Both the position numbers and the translations under genes were made by a program. The notes beneath the pieces were generated by a model. That model was not told the origin of the DNA. It was given only the letters and a program-made list of their open reading frames with translations, and made no database searches. From Flavobacteriales bacterium (GTDB taxonomy: Bacteria; Bacteroidota; Bacteroidia; Flavobacteriales_F; PHOS-HE28), in contig JADJCS010000002.1 in assembly GCA_016703105.1 (NCBI GenBank), positions 62,001 through 126,000 of the forward strand: a stretch of 64,000 bases of DNA. Reading direction: 5' to 3'. Numbering within the stretch: position 1 is the first letter of the stretch; each line of letters starts with the position of its first letter. Below are positions 34,565 through 42,207 of the stretch, piece by piece.

Positions 34565-34926
34565 TGCCGGTGAAGATCCTTCGGACATTTCCTTTCGCGA
34601 TCGCGTTGTTCTCTGGTGGATGTTACTATGACATCGAGGAGGAACTCTATCCGGACAGCTTCTGCGATACGGAGAACGTGACCTGGACCGCCGATGTACA
34701 ACCCCTCATCTCGAGCAGTTGTGCTATTTCCGGATGCCATGTGAGCGGTGCACAAACCCCGGACCTAAGCACGTATGCCGCCGTGAAGGTCGCGGCGGAT
34801 GCGGGTGCCATCCTTGCGAGGGCGATCAATGCGGATCCTTCGCCCATGCCACCTACCGGTCTTTTACCCAACTGCGATCGGCAGGCGCTCAAAGCTTGGC
34901 TTGAAGCGGGTGCTCCTAATAATTGA
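34564..34926 (+). CDS. Small cytochrome-c-like lipoprotein (single domain, CX4CH motif)
   Basis: The 120-residue lipoprotein has a lipobox LFSGGC at about residues 14-19, then one cytochrome-c-like domain with SSSCAISGCHVSGAQTPDLS. The haem-type motif is CX4CH rather than CX2CH. A methionine region SPMPPTGLLPNCDRQ and the ending AWLEAGAPNN closely match the second domain of the preceding protein, so the two genes share an ancestral domain. The ATG overlaps the previous stop by one base (TGATG). Bacteroidota have related small proteins with extended haem motifs; whether haem is bound needs proof. It is followed 4 bases later by the OB-fold gene. Confidence 0.78.
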   Translation: MPVKILRTFPFAIALFSGGCYYDIEEELYPDSFCDTENVTWTADVQPLISSSCAISGCHVSGAQTPDLSTYAAVKVAADAGAILARAINADPSPMPPTGLLPNCDRQALKAWLEAGAPNN

Positions 34927-34930
34927 TCCC

Positions 34931-35341
34931 ATGCGACGCGCTTTCCTCATCATTGTGGTCCTGGTAGCCGTTGGCGCGGGTTGGTACGGTTGGACCGAAT
35001 ACAACCGTACCGCCGAGGACACAGCCGATCTGGACGCGGCCGAGACCCTGGACCCCGCTGCATTGCTCCAAGCGTTCACTGCGGATGAGAACGCGGCGAA
35101 CGCACGCTTCAATGGAAAGGTGCTGGAGGTGCATGGTGAGGTGCGTGCCGTGAACGCACCGGAGAACGGGCTCGTGGATGTGGTTTTGGAAACGGGCGAT
35201 CCCTTGGCCGGGGTGGTCTGCCAGTTCGCCCAAGCCGACCTGCCGAACAACGTGGTGGCCGGGGCCCCCGTCCGTATCAAGGGCCTCTGCACCGGGCTAT
35301 TGATGGACGTAGTGCTACAGCGATGCGCCCTTGTGGAATGA
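34931..35341 (+). CDS. OB-fold (tRNA_anti-like) membrane-anchored protein
   Basis: The 136-residue protein has an N-terminal signal anchor (MRRAFLIIVVLVAVGAGWYGW, residues 1-21). A periplasmic OB-fold-like domain follows, with ALLQAFTADENAANARFNGKVLEVHGEVRAV and VRIKGLCTGLLMDVVLQRC. Such tRNA_anti-like OB domains are common in Bacteroidota next to YceI and cytochrome genes; their ligand is unknown. Two cysteines in the C-terminal part (CQF..., CTG..., QRC) could form a disulfide. It is 4 bases from the cytochrome-like lipoprotein and 34 bases from the second YceI gene, consistent with a single operon. Confidence 0.75.
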   Translation: MRRAFLIIVVLVAVGAGWYGWTEYNRTAEDTADLDAAETLDPAALLQAFTADENAANARFNGKVLEVHGEVRAVNAPENGLVDVVLETGDPLAGVVCQFAQADLPNNVVAGAPVRIKGLCTGLLMDVVLQRCALVE

Positions 35342-35374
35342 ACCTTGCAACGACCGAACAAAGACCCTCGAAAC

Positions 35375-35926
35375 ATGACGAAGCACCTGATCCTTGCCGC
35401 CCTTTTCGCGGCCCCGCTTACCCTGGCCGCCCAAGAGCGTTACGCCACCCGCACCGGCCACATCTCCTTCCACTCGGACACCCCAATGGAGAAGATCGAA
35501 GCCCACAACCACAAATCCACGAGCGTGCTCGATGCCTCCACCGGCGCGGTCGAGTTCGCCGTGCTCATGAAAGGGTTCGAGTTCGATAAGGCGCTCATGC
35601 AGGAACACTTCAATGAGAACTACGTCGAGAGCGATAAGTTCCCGAAGGCCGGTTTCAAGGGTAAGTTCAACGGGCTCACCGCCGATGACCTCAAGAAGGC
35701 CGGTACCAAGGAAGTGACCGCCGAAGGCGAAATGTCCATGCATGGAGTGACCAAGCCGGTGACCATCAAAGGCACCTTCACCATGGAGCCCACCGGCGCC
35801 GTCAAGGCATCGAGCACCTTCACGATCAAACCAGAGGATTACAACATCACCATCCCGGGGATGGTGCGCGACAACATCGCCAAGGAGATCACCATCAAGG
35901 TCCAGATGGATTATGTGAAGATGTGA
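35375..35926 (+). CDS. YceI family protein, second copy
   Basis: The 183-residue periplasmic YceI-family lipocalin has signal peptide MTKHLILAALFAAPLTLAAQ. It then shows YATRTGHISFHSDTPMEKIE, a core LMKGFEFDKALMQEHFNENYVESDKFPKAGFKGKF, and the conserved EMSMHGVTKPVTIKGTFTME. The two YceI proteins in this cluster share the EHFNENY/EHFRENY helix segment but differ clearly elsewhere. Expected ligands are polyisoprenoids such as quinones. A strong terminator follows 33 bases after the stop, so this gene ends the transcript that includes the cytochrome-like lipoproteins. The DUF5777 barrel gene starts again after the terminator. Confidence 0.93.
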   Translation: MTKHLILAALFAAPLTLAAQERYATRTGHISFHSDTPMEKIEAHNHKSTSVLDASTGAVEFAVLMKGFEFDKALMQEHFNENYVESDKFPKAGFKGKFNGLTADDLKKAGTKEVTAEGEMSMHGVTKPVTIKGTFTMEPTGAVKASSTFTIKPEDYNITIPGMVRDNIAKEITIKVQMDYVKM

Positions 35927-35958
35927 TCCTGCGCACGCGAGGTTCCTTCCGTGCCTTG

Positions 35959-35989
35959 AACGGCCGGGGCCTTTGTGACCCCGGCCGTT
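35959..35989 (+). terminator. Strong intrinsic terminator
   Basis: A perfect 11-bp stem AACGGCCGGGG / CCCCGGCCGTT with a 9-base loop CCTTTGTGA is followed by CTCTTT. It separates the second YceI gene from the DUF5777 barrel gene, so the barrel probably has its own promoter or depends on read-through. Confidence 0.88.
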
Positions 35990-36016
35990 CTCTTTACCAT
36001 CAGTCAATCCAGCACA

Positions 36017-36967
36017 ATGTTCCGATCCACGTTCACACTCATAGCCGCACTGGCCTGCACGCCGGTTCTCCTGGCCCAGGATGACCTGTTGGACCTTTTG
36101 GGCGAAGAGGAGAAGACCAAGGAATTCACCACGGCCAGCTTCAAAACCTCGCGCGTTATCAATGGGCACAGCTTGGAGAACACCGCCCATGGTGTGCTCG
36201 ATTTCAAGATCAACCACCGGTTCGGGTTCCTGAACGGGGGGCTGTACGAATGGTTCGGCCTGGACCAGGCATGGGTGCGCCTCGGGTTCGAATACGGCAT
36301 TACCGACCGGCTGCAGATAGGTATCGGGCGGAGCAGCTTCCAGAAGTACGTGGATGGCTTCGCCAAGTACAAGATCCTGCGGCAGTGCGAGAGCGGTTGC
36401 GGCATGCCCTTGACACTTTCTCTTGTTGCCTCCAGCAACGTGACCACCCTACGCAGTTCGGAGGTGCCCTGGTACAGCGAGGGACGGGAGGACTACTTCA
36501 CCCACCGCATGGCGTATTCGTTCCAAATGCTCATCGGTCGGAAGTTCAGCGATGCGCTCACACTCCAGTTGATGCCCGGCGTGGTGCATCGCAACCTGGT
36601 GCGGACCGTGGCCGAAAAGAACGATGTCATGAACATCGGCGCTGCGGGCCGGGTGAAGCTCACCAAGCGACTCGCGCTGAACGCGGAATATTTCTACGTA
36701 CTGCCCGGCCAGACCATGGCGGCGGAGGTGCCGACCGACCGGATGGACGACCCCAATCCGGGGTACAAGAACTCCTTGTCCATCGGCTTCGACATCGAGA
36801 CGGGGGGACACGTCTTCCAACTGCACTTCACGAACAGCACTGCGATGAACGAGCGTGGTTACATCACAGAGACCACCGGCGATTGGCTGAAGGGTGACAT
36901 CCACTTCGGGTTCAACGTGTCGCGTGTCTTCACCGTGTACCGCCCAAAGCCGAAGGTGGTAGAGTAG
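36017..36967 (+). CDS. DUF5777-family outer-membrane beta-barrel protein
   Basis: The 316-residue protein has signal peptide MFRSTFTLIAALACTPVLLAQ. A barrel with the DUF5777 signature follows: SFKTSRVINGHSLENTAHGVLDFKINHRFGFLNGGLYEWFGLDQ near the N-terminus, VRLGFEYGITDRLQIGIGRS, and the C-terminal NERGYITETTGDWLKGDIHFGFNVSRVF. DUF5777 barrels are frequently adjacent to YceI and cytochrome-like genes in Bacteroidota, and this locus repeats that. The start at 36017 lies just after the terminator of the previous gene. The TAG stop (36965-36967) sits exactly at the edge of an inserted MITE. Function unknown. Confidence 0.88.
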   Translation: MFRSTFTLIAALACTPVLLAQDDLLDLLGEEEKTKEFTTASFKTSRVINGHSLENTAHGVLDFKINHRFGFLNGGLYEWFGLDQAWVRLGFEYGITDRLQIGIGRSSFQKYVDGFAKYKILRQCESGCGMPLTLSLVASSNVTTLRSSEVPWYSEGREDYFTHRMAYSFQMLIGRKFSDALTLQLMPGVVHRNLVRTVAEKNDVMNIGAAGRVKLTKRLALNAEYFYVLPGQTMAAEVPTDRMDDPNPGYKNSLSIGFDIETGGHVFQLHFTNSTAMNERGYITETTGDWLKGDIHFGFNVSRVFTVYRPKPKVVE

Positions 36968-37128
36968 AGCGTATCTTAAAAATGCCCTTCGGGCTGCGCT
37001 CGGGTCTTCCGCGCCCATGCTTCGTTGCCGGAACCCTCACAGAGCACCCGACTATGCTCGGTTCCGGCGCCTCGCCTGAACGCGAGATCCCTCTCGCTCG
37101 CTTACGAAAGCAATTTTGAGATACGCTC
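36967..37128. mobile_element. MITE-like element with TA target duplication
   Basis: A 162-bp segment has 15-bp terminal inverted repeats, GAGCGTATCTTAAAA at 36967-36981 and TTTTGAGATACGCTC at 37114-37128 (one mismatch). The dinucleotide TA flanks both ends (36965-36966 and 37129-37130). It encodes no protein. The size, inverted ends and TA duplication resemble non-autonomous elements mobilised by IS630/Tc1-mariner-type transposases; no such transposase is visible in the window. Confidence 0.75.
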
Positions 37129-37190
37129 TAGTGACCACCGGCATCCTGATGGACGGGATCGCGGAAGCGCCCCTAAGAAGAGCGCGGCAC

Positions 37191-37394
37191 CTAGTGGCCG
37201 TGGTTCTCCGCAGTAGGTTGCGGCTTTGAGGAATCCACCAACCAGTATCCCAGGAAGATCAGTGTGATGGTGGCCACGAAACTGAGCAGCCCGGTGATGT
37301 TATCCACCCCTTGCGTGTTGAGTATCGATGGGCCGAACGGGAGCGCGAAAGCAAGGAGCCAGCAGGCCAGACCGATGAGTTTCCGTGTGTTCAT
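37191..37394 (-). CDS. Small two-helix membrane protein
   Basis: The 67-residue protein from Met MNTRKLIGLACWLLAFALPF has two predicted TM helices (about 5-22 and 35-55, NITGLLSFVATITLIFLGYWLVDS). It ends in a polar, histidine-containing tail, SSKPQPTAENHGH. An upstream in-frame Met would add 29 residues without hydrophobic character. No family is recognised. It is divergent from the exported protein gene at 37490 (95 bases between). The clean hydrophobic pattern supports a real inner-membrane protein. Confidence 0.6.
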   Translation of the reverse strand: MNTRKLIGLACWLLAFALPFGPSILNTQGVDNITGLLSFVATITLIFLGYWLVDSSKPQPTAENHGH

Positions 37395-37489
37395 GGGAGC
37401 ATGTTCTCGGGCTTCAAAGTAAGCACCTTCCTCGCATACGTTGTTCGGCAGGTTCTTTGCAACTTGGCAGCCCCAAAACAAAAACTACG

Positions 37490-38086
37490 ATGCAACGCAC
37501 CCTTTCGCTAGTGTTGGTGGCCTGCCTGGCGACCACCGCCATGGCCCAGAAGCTCCTGGTCAAGAGCGGTAGCTTCAAGGACCTCAAGTCCGAGAAGGAA
37601 CTCGACCTGGAGTTCACCTTCGATAACATGACGGTCGGCAAATTCGCCGAGGCGGATTATATCGCCAAGAAGAAAACCGAGTACAACGACAAGGAACCCG
37701 GCCGTGGCGAGAAGTTCGAGCAAAGCTGGATCGCTGACCGCGAGTCCCGCTTCGCACCGAAGTTCGAAGTGCTGTTCAATGATGATGGTAGCCCCATCAA
37801 AGGCCTGCGCGGCACCACGGGAGCCAAATACACGCTGGTGGTGCATACCACCCGCACCGAACCGGGATGGAACATCGGTATATCGAAGCAGCCAGCCTAC
37901 ATCGACGTGGAGTACATCCTGAAGGAGAAGGCCACCGGCACCGTGGTGGCGAACGCCGTCATGCTCGGCATCCCTGGATCACAGTTCGGAGGCTATGATT
38001 ATGATACCGGCACACGCTTGGCCGAGAGCTACGCCAAAGCGGCCAAGGAGTTGCGCAAGTGGCTCGTGAAGAACGTCTTCGGGTAA
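37490..38086 (+). CDS. Hypothetical exported protein of a conserved Bacteroidota type
   Basis: The 198-residue protein has signal peptide MQRTLSLVLVACLATTAMAQ. A compact soluble domain follows with alternating charged strands: KLLVKSGSFKDLKSEKELDLEFTFDNMTVGKFAE, SRFAPKFEVLFNDDGSPIKGL, YTLVVHTTRTEPGWNIGISKQPAYIDVEYI. A C-terminal helical tail (RLAESYAKAAKELRKWLVKNVFG) closes it. Similar proteins occur across Bacteroidota, but I know no function. A very strong terminator follows at 38102, shared with the convergent coiled-coil gene. Confidence 0.68.
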   Translation: MQRTLSLVLVACLATTAMAQKLLVKSGSFKDLKSEKELDLEFTFDNMTVGKFAEADYIAKKKTEYNDKEPGRGEKFEQSWIADRESRFAPKFEVLFNDDGSPIKGLRGTTGAKYTLVVHTTRTEPGWNIGISKQPAYIDVEYILKEKATGTVVANAVMLGIPGSQFGGYDYDTGTRLAESYAKAAKELRKWLVKNVFG

Positions 38087-38101
38087 TAACCCATAGAGAA
38101 G

Positions 38102-38140
38102 AAAGGGAAGGGGCGGCCACTATGGCCGCCCCTTCCCTTT
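38102..38140. terminator. Bidirectional intrinsic terminator
   Basis: A perfect 17-bp stem (AAAGGGAAGGGGCGGCC / GGCCGCCCCTTCCCTTT) with loop ACTAT sits between two convergent genes. It has A-rich and T-rich shoulders on both sides, so it can end both transcripts. Confidence 0.93.
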
Positions 38141-38157
38141 GGCTGGTACTAAGATGA

Positions 38158-38559
38158 TCACATCCGCTTGGCGAGCCAACGGTGCAGTTCGTCCTTCAAT
38201 TCCTTGTAGAGCTTTTCGAAGGTCTCGACGCGGTCGCGCAGCTCACCGTGGTCGGAGAAAAGGCGGTGGTCAATGGCCACCGGGCGCTCCTTGCTCTCCT
38301 TTTCCAGGATGTTCTCGTGCTGCTTGATATCATGCCGCAGTTCGTCGATCACCTCGCGCTCGCGGATGTACCGGTTCTGGAAGTGTTCCAGTTCGGCCAT
38401 CACCTCACCGGTGGTGTTGCGCTTCACGATGTCCTCCAACCGATGCTCGAAGATGCCGATCTCATCCTTGTAGAACCGAAGTCGGTTGATCCATTCCAGG
38501 TGGTCGAAGTGTAGATCGCTCAGGTGGCGTTTCGGTGAGGCTTGGGTGGCAGTGCTCAT
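38158..38559 (-). CDS. Hypothetical coiled-coil protein
   Basis: The 133-residue soluble protein is almost entirely predicted helical, with heptad-like patterns in FDHLEWINRLRFYKDEIGIFEHRLEDIVKRN, HFQNRYIREREVIDELRHDIKQHENILEKE and VETFEKLYKELKDELHRWLAKR. No signal peptide or TM is seen. Many Bacteroidota encode short coiled-coil proteins of this type without assigned function. It is transcribed towards the strong bidirectional terminator and lies 82 bases downstream of citrate synthase on the same strand, but a terminator-like hairpin between them suggests separate units. Confidence 0.72.
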   Translation of the reverse strand: MSTATQASPKRHLSDLHFDHLEWINRLRFYKDEIGIFEHRLEDIVKRNTTGEVMAELEHFQNRYIREREVIDELRHDIKQHENILEKESKERPVAIDHRLFSDHGELRDRVETFEKLYKELKDELHRWLAKRM

Positions 38560-38617
38560 GGGTGGGTGATTTCGCGGTATGAATGTCGGGTATCCGGGCC
38601 GAAAAGCAAAGCGGCCA

Positions 38618-38638
38618 GTGCCGCACTTTAAGCGGCAC
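38618..38638 (-). terminator. Terminator-like hairpin after citrate synthase
   Basis: On the minus strand, a 7-bp stem GTGCCGC / GCGGCAC with loop TTAAAGT lies 4 bases after the citrate synthase stop, with TTTGCTTTTC somewhat downstream. It is a moderate candidate. Confidence 0.5.
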
Positions 38639-38641
38639 CGA

Positions 38642-39931
38642 TCACTTGCGGTCCTTCACCGCCATAAAATCGCGCTTGGTGGCGCCGGTATAGATCTGGC
38701 GCGGGCGGCCGATGGGTTCCTTGTTCTCCACCATCTCTTTCCATTGGGCGATCCAACCCGGCAGGCGGCCCAAGGCGAACATCACGGTGAACATGCGCGT
38801 GGGGATGCCGATGGCGCGGTAGATGATGCCGCTGTAGAAATCGACGTTGGGGTAAAGTTTGCGTTCGATGAAGTAGTCGTCCTTCAAGGCGATCTCCTCG
38901 AGGGCGCGGGCGATGTCCAACACCGGATCGTTCACCCCCATCTTGCGGAGTACGTCATCGCAACTGCGCTTGATGATCTGGGCACGGGGATCGAAGTTCT
39001 TGTAGACCCGGTGACCGAAGCCGAAGAGACGGAAGGGATCGTTCTTGTCCTTGGCCTTATCCACCCACTTCTGGATATCGCCACCATCGTTCCGGATGGT
39101 CTCGAGCATCTCGATCACTTCCTGGTTCGCCCCGCCATGCAGCGGTCCCCAGAGGGCGGCGATGCCCGCGCTCACAGCGCTGTACAGGTTGGCCTGGCTG
39201 CTACCCACCATGCGCACGGTGCTGGCGCTGCAATTCTGTTCGTGGTCGGCATGCAGGATGAGCAACTTGTTCAGCGCATCGCTTACCACGGGGTCCACCT
39301 CGTACTCCTCCGTGGGCAGCCCGAACATCATGTGCAGGAAATTGTCCACGTAGCTCAGCTTGTTGCTGGGGTACATATACGGATGGCCCAGGTTGTTCTT
39401 GTAGCTGATGGCCGCCAGCGTGGGCATTTTGGCGATGAGCCGGAAGATGGTCCGTTCGATATCGCGTTGCGGCCGGTTGGGGTCCTGGCTCTTGGGGTAG
39501 AAGGTGCTCAGCGAGTTGATCATCGCCGAGAGGATGCCCATGGGGTGGGCATTGCTCGGGAAGAACTCGAAGAAGTGCTTCATATCCTCGTGTACCAGCG
39601 AGTGGTAGCGGATATTGCCTTCGAACTCGTCCAACTGTTTCCGGTTGGGGAGGTCACCGAAGAGCAGGAGGTAGGCCACTTCGAGGAAGGTGGCTTTTTC
39701 GGCCAATTGGTCGATCGGATATCCCCGGTATTGCAGGATGCCCTCCTCGCCGTCCAGGAAGGTGATGGCGCTCATGGTGGCGCCCGTGTTCTTGTAGCCC
39801 AGGTCAAGCGTGATGTAGCCGCTGGCATCGCGCAGCTTGCTGATGTCGATCGCTTTTTCGCCCTCCGATCCCATCACCACAGGGAATTCGTAGGTCTTGC
39901 CATCCAGGATGATCTGTGCTTTCTCGCTCAT
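38642..39931 (-). CDS. gltA: Citrate synthase
   Basis: The 429-residue type I citrate synthase condenses oxaloacetate and acetyl-CoA at the entry of the TCA cycle. Visible motifs: GYKNTGATMSAITFLDGEEGILQYRGYPIDQLAE near the N-terminus, the catalytic histidine regions LHADHEQNCSASTVR and LWGPLHGGANQEVIEM, FGFGHRVYKNFDPRA with catalytic His, and the Asp region NVDFYSGIIYRAIG. Start at Met MSEKAQIILDGK is preferred to an upstream in-frame Met, which adds a proline-rich stretch absent from the family. Length is standard. It probably has its own promoter; the next upstream gene is 154 bases away and ends in a terminator. Confidence 0.97.
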   Translation of the reverse strand: MSEKAQIILDGKTYEFPVVMGSEGEKAIDISKLRDASGYITLDLGYKNTGATMSAITFLDGEEGILQYRGYPIDQLAEKATFLEVAYLLLFGDLPNRKQLDEFEGNIRYHSLVHEDMKHFFEFFPSNAHPMGILSAMINSLSTFYPKSQDPNRPQRDIERTIFRLIAKMPTLAAISYKNNLGHPYMYPSNKLSYVDNFLHMMFGLPTEEYEVDPVVSDALNKLLILHADHEQNCSASTVRMVGSSQANLYSAVSAGIAALWGPLHGGANQEVIEMLETIRNDGGDIQKWVDKAKDKNDPFRLFGFGHRVYKNFDPRAQIIKRSCDDVLRKMGVNDPVLDIARALEEIALKDDYFIERKLYPNVDFYSGIIYRAIGIPTRMFTVMFALGRLPGWIAQWKEMVENKEPIGRPRQIYTGATKRDFMAVKDRK

Positions 39932-40035
39932 CGCCTCGCCTGTGGTTGAATGGTTGCGCCGTGTTTTTTCAGCGGCCGCTAAGGTAGCAAAGAACGGTCC
40001 CGGATCGGGTGGATCCACGCGTGGATCCGAAAGAG

Positions 40036-40063
40036 AAAAGGCGCCCTCGCGAGGCGCCCTTTC
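40036..40063 (-). terminator. Intrinsic terminator after the Spy-like gene
   Basis: On the minus strand an imperfect hairpin built on paired GGCGCC blocks around TCGCGAG is flanked by AAA on one side and TTTTCTCTTT on the other, 22 bases after the stop of the Spy-like gene. The U-rich tail supports a terminator. Confidence 0.7.
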
Positions 40064-40084
40064 ATGCTCGGTCGAGGATCATGA

Positions 40085-40495
40085 TCACTCCTGGTGCGGC
40101 GGTCTCGTTTTGTTCTTCTGAGCGTCCTTCTCCGCTTTCTTCGCGGCTTTCCGCTCTTCCCGCAGGGCTTCCAACTTGGTCCATTGGGCCGGGTTGAGCA
40201 CTTTCTTCAACGCGGCGTCCCGCTCGTCCTTCAACACCTTCATTTTGGGGCGCTGCTCCTCTTTGGGAAGCCCGAGGACCTTGAGGTCTTTGGCTTTTTT
40301 CGCGAAAATCTTGTGGATCGCGTTCACCTGTGCGGGTTGATCCCCCGTGAGCCCGAGTTGATCGGTGAGCCCTTCGAGGCCTTGGTCAGTGTGGTCCCCT
40401 CCCGTCTTCGCGGCATTGGTCTTGTCCTGTGCGGCCATGGGGGCGGTGCTCAGGCACGCGGTGGCAAGGGCGATGGAAAGGAAGATCTGTTTCAT
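40085..40495 (-). CDS. Periplasmic Spy/CpxP-like LTxxQ-type protein
   Basis: The 136-residue protein has signal peptide MKQIFLSIALATACLSTAPMAAQD. A helical, charged domain follows, with TDQLGLTGDQPAQVNAIHKIFAKKAKDLKVLGLPKEEQRPKMKVLKDERDAALKKVLNPAQWTKLEALREER. The paired segments LTGDQ and LNPAQWTKLEALR resemble the LTxxQ motifs of Spy/CpxP chaperones, which sense or buffer envelope stress. Start at 40495 places the signal at the N-terminus; the frame is open further upstream. It is divergent from the beta-helix gene at 40656. The basic tail (KKAEKDAQKNKTRPPHQ) is typical of Bacteroidota members. Confidence 0.78.
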   Translation of the reverse strand: MKQIFLSIALATACLSTAPMAAQDKTNAAKTGGDHTDQGLEGLTDQLGLTGDQPAQVNAIHKIFAKKAKDLKVLGLPKEEQRPKMKVLKDERDAALKKVLNPAQWTKLEALREERKAAKKAEKDAQKNKTRPPHQE

Positions 40496-40655
40496 TGTTC
40501 GGTCGTTCGGCGATCGCTTCCAGTGCAAGGAATTCACATTTTCTGCGGTGCGAAAGTAGGTCGCTTGCTCGGTCAGCGATCGCACCGGTCCGAGATGGGA
40601 CGAGCCTGTGATCGGCCGGACCCTCCTTCAGCCGTGCTCTTCCTACCTTGGCTTC

Positions 40656-42164
40656 ATGCGCTACGCTACGCTCCTCCCACTATTGTGGTTATCGGTCTTT
40701 GGACGGGCCAATACCTACCATGTGACCACCACAGGCAACGATGGGGCTTCCGGCCTTTCGCTGGCCGCGGCCTGGGCCACACCCCAGCACGGGGCCGATG
40801 TTGCTGTGGCGGGTGATACCGTGCTGGTGCATGCCGGCGGCTTTCCAGGGTTCGCCGTGATGGACCATAGTGGCACGGCGAGCGCGCCGATCGTGTTCCT
40901 GGGCACCGGCGGAACGGTGAGCATCACTTCCCCGTGCAGCTACAACAACGTGGATGGGATCAATGTCGAGGGCGTGGATTGGATCGTGATCGATGGCTTC
41001 ACCGTGAACGACATGCCGCGCACCGGCATCCGCACCGTGCTCACCGATCACGTCACCATCCGTTACAATAGCTGCGCGAACAATTTCAAATGGGGCATTC
41101 TCACGGGTTTCGCCGAGCATGTGATCATCGAGCACAACACATGCAGTGGCAGCGAGGATGAGCACGGGATCTACTTCGGCAACAGCGCCGATGATCCGAT
41201 CATCCGGTACAATCACTGCTTCGACAACTACGCCAACGGCATACACATGAACGGGGATGCGAGCCTTGGGGGGGATGGGACCATCAGCAACGCCCAGGTC
41301 TATGGCAATGTGATCCACGGGAACGGCGAGGGTGGTGGTAGCGGCATCAACTGCGATGGGGTGGTGAACTCCGTGTTCTTCAATAACCTGCTGTTCGACA
41401 ACCACGCGAGCGGGATAAGCCTCTACCAGATCGATGGCGGCGTGCCGAGCACGGGGAACAAGGTGTTCAATAACACGATCATCAACGCCACCGACGCGCG
41501 TTGGTGCGTGAACATCACCGATGCCTGCACGGGCAATCAGGTGCTGAACAACATCCTCATCAATCAGCACCCTTCACGCGGCAGTATCGTGATCGCCGAT
41601 GATGCGCTCAGCGGCTTCGTGAGCGATCACAATCTGGTGGTGGAGCGGTTGTCCCCCGATGGTGACAATACGATCCTGGACCTTGCGGATTGGCAGGCGT
41701 TGGGCTACGATGCCAATTCCCAAGTGGCCGATCCGCTCACCAGCTTGTTCCTCGATGCCCCGGGTGGTGACTTCCATGCGTTCGACGTGCAGAGCCAGCA
41801 GGTGGATGCCGGAACCGCCGCAGTGCTTCCTGTAGTAGCTGTCGACCTGAGCCTGGTGCCTCGCCCCCAGGGCCTCGCGTTCGACATCGGCTGTTTTGAA
41901 TTCGGCCAAAGTGCGTCCATCGCTCAACCTGCGGGTGAGGGGAGTGCCGTGGTGATGTGTGCTCAGGGGTCGATCTGCTTGATCGGTGCGCCCGCCGGGG
42001 CGATCCTCAAGGTGTTCGATGCGGCTGGTCGTTCGATCGCCGTGCTGCGCACAACCTCCGAAGGTGCGCACCTGGCGGATGTTCCACCCGCATCGGTTTT
42101 GTACTATCGGTTGGAGGACCGCACTGGGCGCATCCTGGTGCGCGGCGCCTTGCTCCAGCCCTGA
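40656..42164 (+). CDS. Secreted right-handed parallel beta-helix protein
   Basis: The 502-residue protein has signal peptide MRYATLLPLLWLSVFGRA. A pectate-lyase-like N-cap follows (YHVTTTGNDGASGLSLAAAWATPQHGADVAVAGDTVLVHAG), then PbH1 repeats such as IVIDGFTVNDMPRTGIRTVLTDHVTIRYNSCANN, VIIEHNTCSGSEDEHGIYFGNSADDPIIRYNHCFDNYANGIHMNGD and GNKVFNNTIINATDARWCVNI. The C-terminus (GAILKVFDAAGRSIAVL, PASVLYYRLEDRTGRILVRG) is a degenerate T9SS sorting domain. Beta-helix proteins of this kind bind or cleave polysaccharides; no catalytic site can be named. Probably exported to the cell surface. Confidence 0.82.
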   Translation: MRYATLLPLLWLSVFGRANTYHVTTTGNDGASGLSLAAAWATPQHGADVAVAGDTVLVHAGGFPGFAVMDHSGTASAPIVFLGTGGTVSITSPCSYNNVDGINVEGVDWIVIDGFTVNDMPRTGIRTVLTDHVTIRYNSCANNFKWGILTGFAEHVIIEHNTCSGSEDEHGIYFGNSADDPIIRYNHCFDNYANGIHMNGDASLGGDGTISNAQVYGNVIHGNGEGGGSGINCDGVVNSVFFNNLLFDNHASGISLYQIDGGVPSTGNKVFNNTIINATDARWCVNITDACTGNQVLNNILINQHPSRGSIVIADDALSGFVSDHNLVVERLSPDGDNTILDLADWQALGYDANSQVADPLTSLFLDAPGGDFHAFDVQSQQVDAGTAAVLPVVAVDLSLVPRPQGLAFDIGCFEFGQSASIAQPAGEGSAVVMCAQGSICLIGAPAGAILKVFDAAGRSIAVLRTTSEGAHLADVPPASVLYYRLEDRTGRILVRGALLQP

Positions 42165-42207
42165 ACGGAAAGCCGATCCTCTGTCGCACGCCTACTTTCG
42201 GGCCTTC

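Noticed and set aside
38579..39949. Plus-strand frame opposite citrate synthase
   Set aside because: Antisense shadow of an unambiguous gltA.
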